Notes: generated by a model from the sequence alone, not told the origin. A stretch of 64,000 nt of DNA from Quercus robur (GCF_932294415.1 NC_065535.1:68875362-68939361); one strand, 5' to 3'; counted from the stretch's first letter, positions 24,948 through 37,145 are shown. Translations and numbers: made by a program.

Positions 24948-25258
24948 TCTTTTATTTTTTTTATGACAGAAAACAAAAGGAGCTCATTAAAACTATTATA
25001 TGATATGGAAACTTAGGCTTTTCTTCTTTTTAATTTTTTATATTTTTTAAATTATAAAAAAAAAAAAAAAACTTTTGGAGAGAGAAGAATCAATAATGGT
25101 TTCCTTTCTCAAAACCCATTTCTCCTACCTGTACTGTGTGATAAATAGATCAAAACAGAGAAAGAGACAACATAGATTTGTTATTGGTTTAAACAAACAA
25201 AACAAACATCTGACAGAACTCAACACAGAAAAGATTGAAAATTTTCTAAATTCTTGTT
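24664..25258. other. Spacer between Helitron parts
   Basis: AT-rich, with an (AAT)n microsatellite at about 24911-24945. No gene recognised. It may belong to a larger Helitron ending near 26488. Confidence 0.4.
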
Positions 25259-25800
25259 CTACTTGCCTGGACTCTTGATTGGCAAAACCAAGGATATTAC
25301 ACCAATTGACTGTGGAGGAGCTAGTCGAGCTTGAGCTTGAGCAGGTGCTGGTGTTGGTGGAGATGAATCAACTGTAGAGACTGAGCCGGGATTTGGATTG
25401 AGAGGGGTTGAAGTATAGAAAACAAATTCATGAAAATTCAAAATAACATTGGTTCAATATTTGAAAACTAAGAACAAATGAGAAATGATTATTTCTTAAT
25501 ATATTGTAATACATTTGTTGTCACTCAAATTAATTATGGTTTCTAAATAAAAAATAATACAAGAGGGGCAATAGATGAAGGAGAGAGAATTAGATATGTG
25601 CAGGGGGCCATGGCTTAATGTTAAGTAGATTTTCGAAAGGCCATGAGGGGCTGTAGCTCCATCCTTGATCATCAACTGCTTGAATTTTGGTGTCTGACTT
25701 TGAATTTGGATTCATTACTGGTTGAGTTTGAGCTCTAGCGCTTATTTCTGCCAAAGCATCACAGAAATCCTGGTGCGTGATAAAGCTATCATTCCTTCAA
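25259..25800 (-). pseudogene. Captured fragment of an INDETERMINATE DOMAIN (IDD) zinc-finger gene
   Basis: On the minus strand 25797-25650 reads RNDSFITHQDFCDALAEI then SARAQTQP, matching the end of the fourth zinc finger of plant IDD transcription factors (family form: RRDSFITHRAFCDALAEE). It then gives NPNSKSDTKIQAVDDQG, the following linker. A second piece, about 25420-25259, reads NPNPGSVSTVDSSPPTPAP..APPQSIGVISLVLPIKSP, like the next Pro/Ser-rich IDD segment. The two pieces are separated by about 220 bp that contains hAT-like 'ggggccatggc' sequence. Stops lie on both sides, and there is no start, no first three fingers and no C-terminus. IDD proteins are nuclear C2H2 regulators; this remnant cannot encode one. 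It lies next to a Helitron 5' end (26488), so capture by a Helitron is the likely origin. Confidence 0.78.
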
Positions 25801-26409
25801 AAAATGAAAAAACCAAAACAACTTCAACAATCCCAAAACCCCTCAACAATTGCATTAACAAACTAAAATCTTAATCAAACATCAAAAGCAAAAGCAAAAC
25901 AAAAACCTGAAGAACAAAGTCCCACAGCCAAAGCATCACAGATACCTCAACCGAAGCAGGCAAGTTCTATTAGAATGTATACACCATGTGGAAAGCAAAA
26001 CAAGAAGGAAGGAAATGAAATAGGTAGCTGTTACTGTGCAACGGTAGAGCAGGAAGGTGGGTAGATTTCAAACTCTCTGTTTATTTTTACGCAATACCTG
26101 AAGGCTTCAATGTTTTTTTGTATTGTTTTTTTTGTTTTTTTTTTTCCTTTTAACTAAAAAGGCTCACACAAAACCCTAAAGGCTTCAACGTTTTTAATTT
26201 ATTTTTATTTCCTTTAAGCTGAACTAAAAGATCTTTAGGTTAGGCTTGATAGTGGAACTAAATAAATAAGAGATGGACTGGATTAATTATACAATTTTAT
26301 TATAGGGTGATAGTGAAAGTAAATAAATAAGTAGTGGGCTGCATTTATAGGGTTGAAAATTGTAAAAACCATTTTAAAATTGTAGGACAAATCATATTAA
26401 AAAAAAAAA
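25801..26409. other. Spacer between the IDD fragment and a Helitron 5' end
   Basis: Contains a second short 'gccaaagcatcacaga' match (25933) to the IDD piece at 25751, suggesting local filler copying. Otherwise no feature. Confidence 0.4.
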
Positions 26410-26488
26410 AATGACGTGGTAGTTGATGTGGCGCAACGTGAGAGTAGAAGCATTAAACCCTACACTTTAGCTTTTAGTAATATATAGA
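26410..26488 (-). mobile_element. Helitron 5' terminus, copy 3
   Basis: On the minus strand TCTATATATTACTAAAAGC and the following ~70 bp match the 5' ends of the Helitrons at 24663 and 44417 (common words: CTAAAAG..AAG.GTAG.., GCGCCACATCA). An A precedes TC. The exact start is uncertain because of a GATA repeat. No separate 3' CTAG end was found for this copy. Confidence 0.65.
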
Positions 26489-28378
26489 TAGATAGATAAG
26501 GACACCATTTGACCTCAAAGCTTAATTCGATAGGTTTGAGTCTAATTAAATTATATTAACTACTCATTTTTCACATTAATATTCAATGTGAAAATTCACT
26601 ACTCAACTAATTACATTATTACTCACACATAAATATTCCAACATAAACCCATTCAAACAAAGCTGCAATGCGGTTAGAACAGCTAAAATAATCAATTTCT
26701 CAAGGGAATAAAGGTTTTTAGTTAATGAAAGGTGCATATAAAATTGGAAAAAAATAATAATTCGAACTATGTAGGAGTTAGTTGGCCTCCACCCATTGCT
26801 TGGCCCATTTCTCTATTAAGATTTTCATCTCTGTAATTTTCATAGTTTTGAAATCCGAATAATTCAATGAACCGTAAAAGAGAGAAGTTCAAGGTTTTTG
26901 AAATTGAACAGAGATCAAATCGTGATAACGTCATAATTAATTTAATAATTATTTAAAATATAAATAAATATATTAAATTAGTAAAAATTGAAAAATTACA
27001 TAAAAATTTATAGGAAAAAGTTGGGTCATTTGTAAATACTATTTTCTCTTAATTAAATTGTATTAAATTAATAATATTTAATACAAAATAATTAAAATAA
27101 ATGCTTAAAATTATGTAATATTGACTAAATTAGTACTTATAGAGATTCAAATATATCTTAATTTACCATAAATATGATATTTGTTAGATTTTCTCTTATT
27201 ATTTAAAAGATTTTAAAACATTATATCTAAAAAATAATAAATAAATATAACAAAAAAAGTTTTATAAAATATAACTTATGAGCTGGCTGTGCTGGATAAA
27301 AAAGAGAAGAAAAAAAACTTATGACTCATGAGATCTCACGAGAAACTCAACCCCCCACTCACACATTTCCCCAAGCATCATGATCAAAGTTCACACGTTT
27401 CCTCGAATCAAACTTCAAATCCTATGGACTTTTGTCTTCTATTCTTTTAGCTTTCCCCTACAGCCTCCGCCTCTCTCTCCCTCTGTTATTTCTTCCACAG
27501 TTTTCAAACAAACAGCAGTCTCCTTCCACAATTTTTCAACAAATAAAGAAGCAGCAGAAGCAGATGCAGATGCAGAAGCTAGAAGCAGATTTGTAACCTT
27601 TCTTCCATAGTCTTCTACTCATATTTTTTTTACTTGTTTTCTTTTTTTCTTTTTCTGGGAAGATCTGATGTTGGAGATTATTTTGAGCAATGTTATGTGA
27701 TTTTTTGGGAACCGTCAGACCCGTCTAATTTCCTTGTGCCTGGTGGACTTGGAGGACTACCAAAGAGATGAAAATGCAACTAAGCCTTCTAATGGGGCTC
27801 TTTTCATTTGAGTTGTGTTTTCATTCAGCACTAACAAAATAGATGATAAAGCATTCTTACTAATATTGAATGAGATTGATTATCACCTAAAGATAGTTAC
27901 TAATAAATCTTGTACCACAATGAAAATTGTAGCACAAATAGCATCACTTAAAGCTAAAGTGTCTTCTCTTGGACTTAGAGAAGTATGAGATACTAGTTTT
28001 GGCCGAGAGCCACAGGTCTATGTAAAAAAGAAGTTAAAAACCTAAGGCATAGTAGGTAATTATGTGACTGCAATGCATGTGCTGCAAAAGTAAGCCAATC
28101 AATTGCAAAGGCTGCTTGCTTCTAGCAGTAGTATTTGTTGCTGTGATCGCCATAGCTCTAAAATAATATAAGTAATATATAGTAGCCTTGAGGAAAGTCT
28201 GAGAAGGTTTCTAAAGTATAAACAGACGTACTTTGAGTTCCTAATTTGAGAAAGCAACAGCACACAGCTGACATATCAGCAACAAAACTAGTAAAGACAA
28301 GCCATTTCGAAATTGACAAATAGCTAGGCATTATATGGTACAGTATGAGTTAACATGAATTCTTCAAAATTAATGGTA
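26489..28378. other. Spacer with possible gene remnants
   Basis: The part 26500-27300 is very AT-rich. Then 27340-27610 looks like a pyrimidine-rich plant 5' leader running into a short ORF with an Ala/Glu/Asp repeat. Short coding-like stretches follow: 27667-27771 (VIFWEPSDPSNFLVPGG) and 27838-27989 (KIVAQIASLKAKVSSLG). I do not recognise the family, and no continuous gene model can be built. Confidence 0.35.
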
Positions 28379-28678
28379 AATTTACCCAGGTCGGAGCTGG
28401 GATTTTAGCTTTGGGGGGCTAAAGTATGAACCATTTTGTTTTTGTTTTTGCTTTTTGTCTTTTAAATAAGAAAAAATATACTAAGATTCAAGACTGAATT
28501 TACTATGAAAAATAAAACTAATAACCATTCAATATTAATAATATTTAAACAAAAGAAAATACAAAATAATTATTTGTCAATACATTTTAAATCAATCATT
28601 TTGCAAATGTGTACAACATTGTGCGTCTACAATGTAAACTTATAAAAATCCTCACAAATTTGTGACTACTTTTAGATT
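28379..28678. other. AT-rich spacer, possible hAT end remnant
   Basis: At 28390 'tcggagctgggattttagctttgggggg' resembles a decayed hAT sub-terminal region. No partner end found. Confidence 0.3.
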
Positions 28679-28776
28679 CCTAAACTAGGTCATCAGCTAG
28701 CAAACAAAAAATGGCACAAGTTTGCTTCCTAAACTAGGTCATTAGCTAGCAAACAAAAAATAGCACAAGATTGCCC
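28679..28776. repeat. 49-bp tandem duplication
   Basis: 'cctaaactaggtcat' to 'gcacaagtttgctt' (28679-28727) is repeated at 28728-28776 with a few substitutions. Confidence 0.85.
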
Positions 28777-29433
28777 TTCGATGCGCTTACATTGAACTCA
28801 CAATCACAATCCATCAACATTAGGCAACAAGAGCCAGCAGACAAGAGACAGGTCCCATTTCATTGTCACAGAATTTGTCTAAAGAACCTCTGTTCTTCTT
28901 CCTGGATCATCAAGATACCTGAAAGGACATGGACCAATCAAAGAACCCTTTTCCGAGTGTCTCATCTTGTGTGACAATGAGTTCACAGATCAAATTAGGA
29001 ACAAGTAATAATTTGATTATCAAAGCCACAAATAGCTTATGTCTTATCCTGTGATTTGCTAATTTAGTGAACTTCATAATGGTGCTTTCAATCCGAATAC
29101 ACTGGAAATTGTAGAAAAAGGGAATAAGTCTGTTGGTTAGTACAAATAGTGGAGAAAGGAGAGCGAATGCATAAACTTTTGCCTTTTGTTTGGTGGGGTG
29201 GGGGAACCCACACTGATATTCAGAAAATGGAAAAAGAAAACAAAACCCATATCTATTTTTTCTCTTACATTGCATTTTCTTTGTACAACATAGAAATACA
29301 TGCTTCTTTATCTGTCATGATGGAGACGGCAAATATGAGAATAACTAAAGGTTACAACTTAAAATGACCAATTAGGAAATCAAGGAAAAAAGAATACTAA
29401 GATTGGTACCAAAATTACATTTAGCATCTCTCA

Positions 29434-32400
29434 TTATAAAATTTCAACATTTCTCACTGCTGTTTGTGACTCCGGATCAGAACTGTGATTGTTCGTCTTG
29501 TACTTAAAAGATTGCTGGCTAAACATTCGTGCAAAGGCACTCTTTGATCTTGGAACTGTTTGAGGCCCATTGTTTGATCCACTGTGATCATTCTTTTTGA
29601 CAAGATTATCGGATAGGGTCTTCACAAGAGCCTCAAAACGACGCCTAAAAGTTGGATACCTTGAGATAGATTTGATGATTCCTTGAAGCCTTCATCATTA
29701 TTTTTTTACCAAAAAAAAAAAAGGATAAATGAAGCACAACTAAAAGGGGCATTAATAGAAAAAAAAAATTCTGGGAACTAGGAAGGTTCTGCAAATATTA
29801 TTCACTTTATTACCTTCGAGCTAATGCATCGAGTTCAGCTCGTTTACGTTCAGATTCAGGTGGTGAGCCAATATTTGAGTTTTTCAATCTCACTGGATCT
29901 CCACCCAACAAAACTAACTTGGAGAAATAGTCCTCTTCTGCCTCAGAAAGATTCTCAGCTTTAATCTGATCTTTAAGGATAAGAAGTGGATTAAGAAACC
30001 AATCGAAGACGGCATCTTTCGGCCTGTTTGTGCTAGTGACCTCTGTAACCTCGTCAGCTATATCAATCAATTATAAAAGGAATTTCTTTATTAGCCATCA
30101 AGACTGCTGGAAATTATAAAAAAGAAGAATGATACAAAAATAATTTATTTTAAAGGAACATATGTAGGAAAGTGCAGCACTACCTAACAATAAACCCACA
30201 GCATTGGCTTTTGCAGAGCGCAGGAGCATCTGAAGAAAGCAGTAAGCTGGTAACCCAATGCTAATAACTCTGCTAGACTTGGCACCTTCAATGTCTTCAA
30301 GTGTTATTAGTCCTTCAGAAAGCATTATTTCGGCAAGGCGTTGACACTCCTTGAATAAGCTATCAAGTAGCTACAGAGACATGAAAAAACTTTCATTCAG
30401 CACCTAAACCATGAGCTAAAAAATTAGGTGTCTTCAAAATTAGAATTATGCAATTAAGTCACGCATCTCAAACACATGCAAATTGGGGGAACTTCATTCC
30501 AGAGAGAAGCATTCCCTTAATTTTAAATGCAATATATACAAGATACCTCAAGTGGCTTCAACTCAGTCATAGGGTTCTTAATTGATGTTGTGCGGGAAGG
30601 AGGATTTCGGAAAGAATTGGGCCTTGAGATAGAAGGTGTACGAGAGGTGGGCTGTAATTGTGCATGTCGATACTTAGGCCTGTTAATATCAGAATTTTAT
30701 GAGAATCGAGTCACAGTGCATGAAAACTTTTCACAACCAAAGAGAATTAGAGTGCTGAACAAAACCTAGGAAAGATGGATCCTTCTGGCATGTCAAGAAC
30801 ATCATTGCTATATTCATCATATATGGACAACGCTGCAACAATATAGCAAAGACCAAACCAAAACGAGGACTCCTGTAATCCAAAGACCAAACAATCAATT
30901 TATGTCACCTGCAATCTATGCAACCGGGACACCGACAAAAGGTCTCGCTATCTCATATGATCTCAAAGTCTCTGACATGAGAATCATAATTTGGTGATTA
31001 TAGCATAGGTGCAATTGCTTGAAATGATTACACAGACTAAATGCTAAAATCTGAGATAACTTGCAATATATTTCAATCTTAAGCTGAAACATCTACTAAC
31101 AATGATCAGTTGAAGAAAATGGTAATCAACTATAGCAACAATCACTTTTTGGAGGTGTTAAAACCTCATGGAAAACAGGCAAAGTAAATATTCGTTCTGT
31201 TTACAATGGAATCTGACCATGAATATTTATTATAGTTACTAGAAAAATCAGATGGTGTCATTCTCTAGTAGTAAGTGTGATTCTTGTACAAAACAAACAT
31301 GTGAACAACAAATTAACTCAATTTGAATGCTACCTCCATCTGCTCATCAGCAAAGAAAAAAAGCAGCAATTTATAACAAGCTGTATTAACTATACAACTG
31401 AAAAACAACATTACCTCATCTAGCATACAGTCTTACCTGATAAGCAACCACCCCTGCATAAGCACCAAGAAAAATACTGGCAACCATGGAGCCTAACACT
31501 GCCCCAACAACAGCCAATGGCCAGAGTATGAGAGCAAGACCAGCAAAAGGTACACATATTGTCTCCAAGAAAGGGCCTTCACGACCTATAAGGTCATGAA
31601 ACAAACGGTGCCACCCCTTAAAGAGCATGTAGATGCTTTTGCATAGAGCAATGAATGAGACTAATGGAAAATCAACAACTAATCCAAGAACTCCAGCAAT
31701 TACTGCCCCAGGAAGATAAAGCAATCTGCAAGCAAGTTAACACCAAAGAAAAAAAACACCTTAATAAAACAAAATAAGTTCAGCATGAAAGAACTCCACA
31801 AAACTTAACTTCTGTATACAATGGAAACATGGGCACACTAATTCACATATCCAGATAAACTACCAAGATTAAGAACAAAAATATCAATCATCAGTGTCAT
31901 GTTGTTATATTATGGGGAAGGAAAAGACTAGGTTTTTGTGAATAAAACATGATGACTGGGCTAATCATGACCATCAGATAATTTATACTATTTTTTTAAA
32001 AAGCTTGACTAAAGCCTGTCCCATTAAATGATGCGCTTGTGGACAATCATACCATAAATATATCTGTTAACAACCCTTCTGCCAATCATATCTTGTACAG
32101 TCAATTAGTACTTCCCTTTGTGTAAATTCCACATGCTAGTAGTGTGTGTTAACTAGGATCAATTAACCAATGCATTGGACAATTCACCTTGTGTTAATGT
32201 CAATTAATTCCACCTACAGCATGAGATATAATTTCTCAAACTTGATTGTGGATGTTGACGTCAAGTCAAACATCTCTGAATTGCCAAAAGGATAGAATAT
32301 AAGTTTTAACCATCAAGCATATTCTAGAGGCTGAAAAATGTCCTTTCTCCACAAATAATCTTTCAAAGATAATAAGCAGAAAATACTTCAAGAGACCTAC

Positions 32401-34150
32401 AAATACAATTCATTTTCCAAGATTGAAAACATGGAGTTTGAAACAAAAAGAAATACAGGAAAGTATATTCTCACCTCTGATTACTCCATCCATCACGAAA
32501 ATAAAGTTAACACATGGAAATTATAAATAGTTTAGCAAATGCAAATTGTAAGAACTTAAGAGCCCATGTTCATCATTACAATCCTTCATATTGTAATAAA
32601 GGATTTGTTTTCAATAATATAGTCTCTACTCTATTTTATGGTTTTATGAGCAGTAATATAAATGAAATAAGAAGCAAATGTAGACAGTAGACAGAGAGAA
32701 AACCTAATCTCAAAATATTTCACATCTGGAGGTCCTTTTAGACGTAGGTCATCCATAACTGAGAAGTAGGAATGGTAACAAACATCCCTAAAATCCCTGA
32801 CAATAGTAAAGGACCCTTTAACAGTGTCCTTAGTTCCATCCTGCAAATACAGTAAAAGAAAGAATGTCTCTTGTGACAGGCAACATGAGAATAGAGAATT
32901 TTATAAAGAAGAGAAATCATGTATTGAAGACATACATAAAAACAGTGGTATAATTTTCTAGTCTTTCCCACTCCAACAGCATCAAAAGTAGCAAATATTG
33001 GTGAAAAAAAGCCATATGCTGCTCCACCTATGATACTTCCAACAATACCAACTACTGGCCACAAAATCAAGGGCACAGGTAGAACGGAAATACAGAGAAC
33101 AAGCTTCAAAACAGGTCCTAATCGCTTAGCTCTGCTCATTAAAGACATCAATATTCAATACTATGAGAAAAAAATTAACCAAAATAGATAAATAAATCAG
33201 CAAATCACAACGGGAAGGTGGAGGGACCATGAAAGCACCTCAGAACGCAATAATATGTCCAGGCAATATGTACAGGCCAAAGACCAATTGTGATAGCAGA
33301 AATTCCAACTGTCATGATAAGGCATACCACAGGGCAGAGAATGATACCTGAAACAAGTTTCATTTAAAATTTGGTGTTTATTAAAAGTCACACTCTTCAT
33401 TCTGGCAATATATTGTGATTCACTAGTCAATGCTTTGTATACATGACTAGCTAAAATGACTATTCTAATTTCTCTGCATACACAATTCAAACATCACCCT
33501 CAAGGCATAGTTATTTGTTTTGCACATGATGCATGAAAACTAGCATCTAAACTTGGTGATATAGACATGAATCAAAATGGCCTGTTAAAGAAAATTCCAA
33601 GGGGGAGAAACTAAACCAGGCAAGGACTCAGGTCTAGCATGAGGAGCAAATAATGATGCAATAACAATGAAATCAAACTAAGAAACCCAGGAAGCAGCTT
33701 AATCGCAAGATGAAAAGAGGGAGAAAGAAAGCACAATCCTGAAGCAATCATTTCTGTCTATCAATTTTCAAATGTTAAACTCCAGAACACCTTCTAACAA
33801 AGCAAACAGAAGCAAAACTAAATTCAAAAAACAAACATCAGATATAAATTAAAACAGGAATTACACATGGACAGTGTATTGTAGTAGTACTGAAAAGATT
33901 AATTAATTCATTTATTCAAAACTATCTTTTTCCTAAATAACATAAGAAGCAAATACATATATAACTACATGATTAGTTTTGAGGGGAAAAAAAAGACCAT
34001 AACAAGAATGAAGCCAACAAGAGAAAACAAAACCCAGGAGCAAATTGACAACATACCTTTAATGACTCCCAGAATAAGAAGTCCATTGAAGAAAGGTAGA
34101 AAGCAAATAAAGTTCCACACTGAAGCCAAAACCCCCCTTGGGGGTTCCAT
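29434..34150 (-). CDS. Multi-pass membrane protein, At3g27390-like, 10 coding exons
   Basis: Exons (minus order): 34057-34150, 33239-33347, 32936-33131, 32704-32840, 31437-31725, 30766-30872, 30547-30679, 30184-30370, 29814-30057, 29434-29689. All junctions are GT..AG, except that the last acceptor is a plain AAG, and the phases join to a 583-aa protein. I start at MEPPRGVLASVWNF (34150) rather than the in-frame ATG at 34174, because the family begins MEPPRG. The N-terminal half holds several hydrophobic segments (FICFLPFFNGLLILG, IILCPVVCLIMTVG, LWPVVGIVGSIIGG, GALLLWPLAV-like) and the conserved GWHRLFHDLIGREGPFLET block. The C-terminal half is soluble, Ser/Pro- and charge-rich, with RPKDAVFDWFLNPLLILKDQ and RYPTFRRRFEALVK. 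The family is plant-wide, of unknown biochemical function, and close to 590 aa, so this copy looks intact. Confidence 0.93.
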
Positions 34151-34230
34151 CTCTCTCTCCTTACTCTTTACCAAACCAGATCTCCCCCAAATAACTACAT
34201 ACCCATCTCAGAGTCAACTCCAATTCCCAC

Positions 34231-34478
34231 CTGCAATCACAAAATATATACTATTTTCAACAACTCAAGCAACAAAAATAATTAAACAAGTACCATGAAA
34301 CCAAAAAATAACAAATACCCAACACACCAATAAGCAAAATTGCTGAAAACCCACATCAGAAACTTACTCAAGATCAGTTCTTTTACTCTTCTTCAGGACC
34401 AAATGAAAATGAAAAAAGAATAACAAAGATTGTTATTCTTTAAGCCTTTGTCTTCTTTTTTCTCTGGGAAGCTAATGT

Positions 34479-34480
<2 letters not shown>
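34231..34480 (-). promoter_or_regulatory. 5'-UTR intron and leader exon of the membrane-protein gene
   Basis: On the minus strand a donor GTAAGT (GT at 34366-34367) and an acceptor TGCAG (34231-34235) bracket a probable intron 34231-34367. The leader exon would run from about 34480 to 34368 and continue from 34230 to the ATG at 34150. This is based on splice signals only. Confidence 0.5.
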
Positions 34481-34481
<1 letters not shown>

Positions 34482-34511
<30 letters not shown>

Positions 34512-34650
34512 GTTAAGGTTTAATTTGAAATTAAAATATGAAAAAACATCACATGGGTTTTCTGGGATTGAACACAGGGCGTTTGAATAACCGTTGTTAT
34601 AAGGCCTCAACTTAGGAGGGATCGTGGATAGAGCGGTTACTATAAAAAAA
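34482..34650 (-). mobile_element. Possible tRNA-derived SINE at the promoter of the membrane-protein gene
   Basis: On the minus strand there is a B-box-like TGTTCAATCCCAG followed by AT-rich body sequence and an A tail (seen as poly(T), about 34481-34507). An A-box-like segment lies near 34640. No target duplication was confirmed. Confidence 0.42.
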
Positions 34651-35818
34651 TAAGCAAAGTTTTTATCTTTCTTTCATTTGTGTTTCTACTAAAAACCAAA
34701 CCAAAGCAACTTGGGTTCTGTCTGTCTCTGTGGCTTAAATAAGAAAAATGAAAAACACGTATAAAAGGTTGAGGTGTTTTTGGTACATTCACTCCGACAC
34801 GTATAAGGACACATATTAGTAAAATCATTTTACTTATATATATTTTTATACATATTTTCAAACAACAAAATAAGAAATACATATTTTTAACAACAAAATA
34901 AGAAATACATATTTTTAAACTCATGTATCAAAATCCACTAAATTTGCATAGAAACAAGTAAAAGCCACTTGTTGGAGTGTTTTACAAGCACTTTGTTTTT
35001 TCTACTTCCACACTAAGTTAAAGATTACTATTGGACATCTTAACTAATCATTCCGTGGAGGAAGCAAAACAATTTTGGCAATATGTTTAACGCGCATAGA
35101 AAATTGAGAGAGAGTGAGTAACGCTAATAAAAAATAATAATAATAACACTACAATTTCACAACATTCTTAAATTAGTGTGCTAAATTACACATGCATTCA
35201 CTACAATTTCTATTATAAATTTTCTTTATAGAAAAAAATTTAGGGCCACAACCAATTTCACATTTATTTTTAATTATTTACAACTATGTGATTGATTGTA
35301 AGTGGAAAAAAAAAAAAAAAAGTGCTAGATCCATGTGAAAGTAAGACATAAACAATCACAACTTGCCATATAAAATAGATGTTAAAAGTAAGAGCGAAAT
35401 TAGTTGCAAACTAGAATTAGCCTTTTTGTTTTATTTTTGTTTTTAATAGAAAGAGTTAGCCGTTTTGTTATGCTAATTTGGAAATTAAATTTTTTTAATA
35501 TGTTAATTTGGAAATGTACTGATATTTATAAGCACTCAAGCTAGGGAGCTCCAGCAGATGCTGCAGAGAAGAGACTGATTAGCTCAGACATCTTTTTCGG
35601 ACAAGTAGCTCAGACTCAGTAGCCGACTCACTTGGAAAATCAAAAAGCTTTAGCAATCGAATTGTCGTATTCAATATTATCTTCCTCTTTTTCTTTTTCT
35701 TTTTTTGGTTAAATATCTTCCTCTTTTTTTTTTCTCTAAAAAAAAATCTTTAAAAAAATTATAAATAAAAGCATTAATTGGAAGCCAAAGAAAATAAATA
35801 TGTCGGTATGTTAAATGT
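34651..35818. other. AT-rich spacer
   Basis: Includes a short tandem 'acaacaaaataagaaatacatattttta' repeat (34860-34917). No gene recognised. Confidence 0.4.
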
Positions 35819-36872
35819 AAGATTGTCAAAATCGAGATCCTACGTAGGATTGTGGGAGATGAATAGGATTATGGATCGTAAGATCCTACTTATTTTCAGA
35901 TTTTAATCAAAAAACAATTGATAATGACTTTATATGTTGAATAATCACTTAAAATATAAAATCATCCTTTAAAAAAAATATTTGCATTATAAAATATAAT
36001 TTGCATGCACTTCATTGTTACCTCATACAAACAAAACAAAATGTATTTAACTTTTGACATAATGTATCTGAAAAGTTCAGTACAACTAAGTACCAAAGTA
36101 TTATCTACACATGGAAAATGTTTTCCAAATTCTAAGTTCCAAATCCAAAATAAGTTAAGCTAGTTAGCAAATGAAAACTAGCTGATTACAAATTAACAAT
36201 ATGTAATCCAAAAGGGAATTCTTATTCTAAGGTAAACTAGTTGTTTTATAGTTTTTCAAATTTTGCTTAATTTAGTTAACAAAATGGAAAAATAAAAACC
36301 TTAAAAGCTTCATCAAAATCATATGCACAACACAACAATGTAGAATCAAGCTATCAAAGTACAAATAAATGATAAACTATTAACTATCAAAACAAATTAC
36401 CCAATAGCATAAAGCTTAAAGGGGGCAATGGCTCACGGCATCGTCATTGAGAGGGTTGACAAGTGCTAGGTTTTTTAGAGGACTGAGGAGGCATGGCTAT
36501 GGGGCTGAATGTTTCTAAATATTTTAGGTTTTTTTTTTTTTTAATAATTTTTTTATAACTTTAAACTTAAGTACAGTAGGTTTTTTTGAGATTTTATGTT
36601 GACATATGGGTAAATTTGGGACTTCAATTTGTTATTGGGCTTCTGATACCCCATTGTGCTTGTGGATTTAGTTGGATTATCTTACCCCAAATCAATTCCA
36701 CTAAAAAAAAAAAAAACCCCCAAACCAAAAACGTGTTTGGTAGGATCAGTAGGATCTCATACAATCCGACACGATCCTACATACAATCCTATCATTTATA
36801 CGATTCTAAACTTTTTGGTGAGATGAGATCGTAAAATCATACGATCTTATGATTCAAAACACGATTTTAACA
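35819..36872. mobile_element. MULE-like element, about 1.05 kb
   Basis: It is flanked by a perfect 9-bp direct repeat GTTAAATGT (35810-35818 and 36873-36881). Sub-terminal inverted words TGTCAAAATCG (left) and TGTTAAAATCG (right, inverted) are present. The ends are rich in 'aggatcctac/gatcctacatacaatcc' words in both orientations. No transposase ORF is present. The terminal repeats are short and imperfect. Confidence 0.6.
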
Positions 36873-37067
36873 GTTAAATGTTTATCTAAACCACCGTGTC
36901 CGCATAGGGGAAAGTTTTATGTCTCAAGTCTCAAGTCTCAAATCAAAAGGCTTGTAAACTATTTGAGAAAAAAAAATTGTTTTATGTTCAATTACTCTTT
37001 ATTAAGTTAAGCTCAAATTTATGTTTAAACTCAATTTTACTGTTTGAGTAGAAACTAATTTTTAACC

Positions 37068-37083
37068 AACATTGGTCTCTTCT

Positions 37084-37131
<48 letters not shown>

Positions 37132-37145
37132 AACATTGGTCTCTT
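37068..37145 (+). mobile_element. Poly(A)-only retro-insertion with target duplication
   Basis: A 42-A run (37088-37129) is bracketed by the 14-bp direct repeat AACATTGGTCTCTT (37068-37081 and 37132-37145). Only 'cttctt' separates the left repeat from the A run. This is what an extremely 5'-truncated LINE-mediated insertion leaves. Confidence 0.7.

Noticed and set aside
25259..25441. 60-codon minus-strand ORF as an independent small gene
   Set aside because: Its sequence reads as the Pro/Ser linker of IDD proteins and adjoins another IDD piece; treated as part of a captured fragment.
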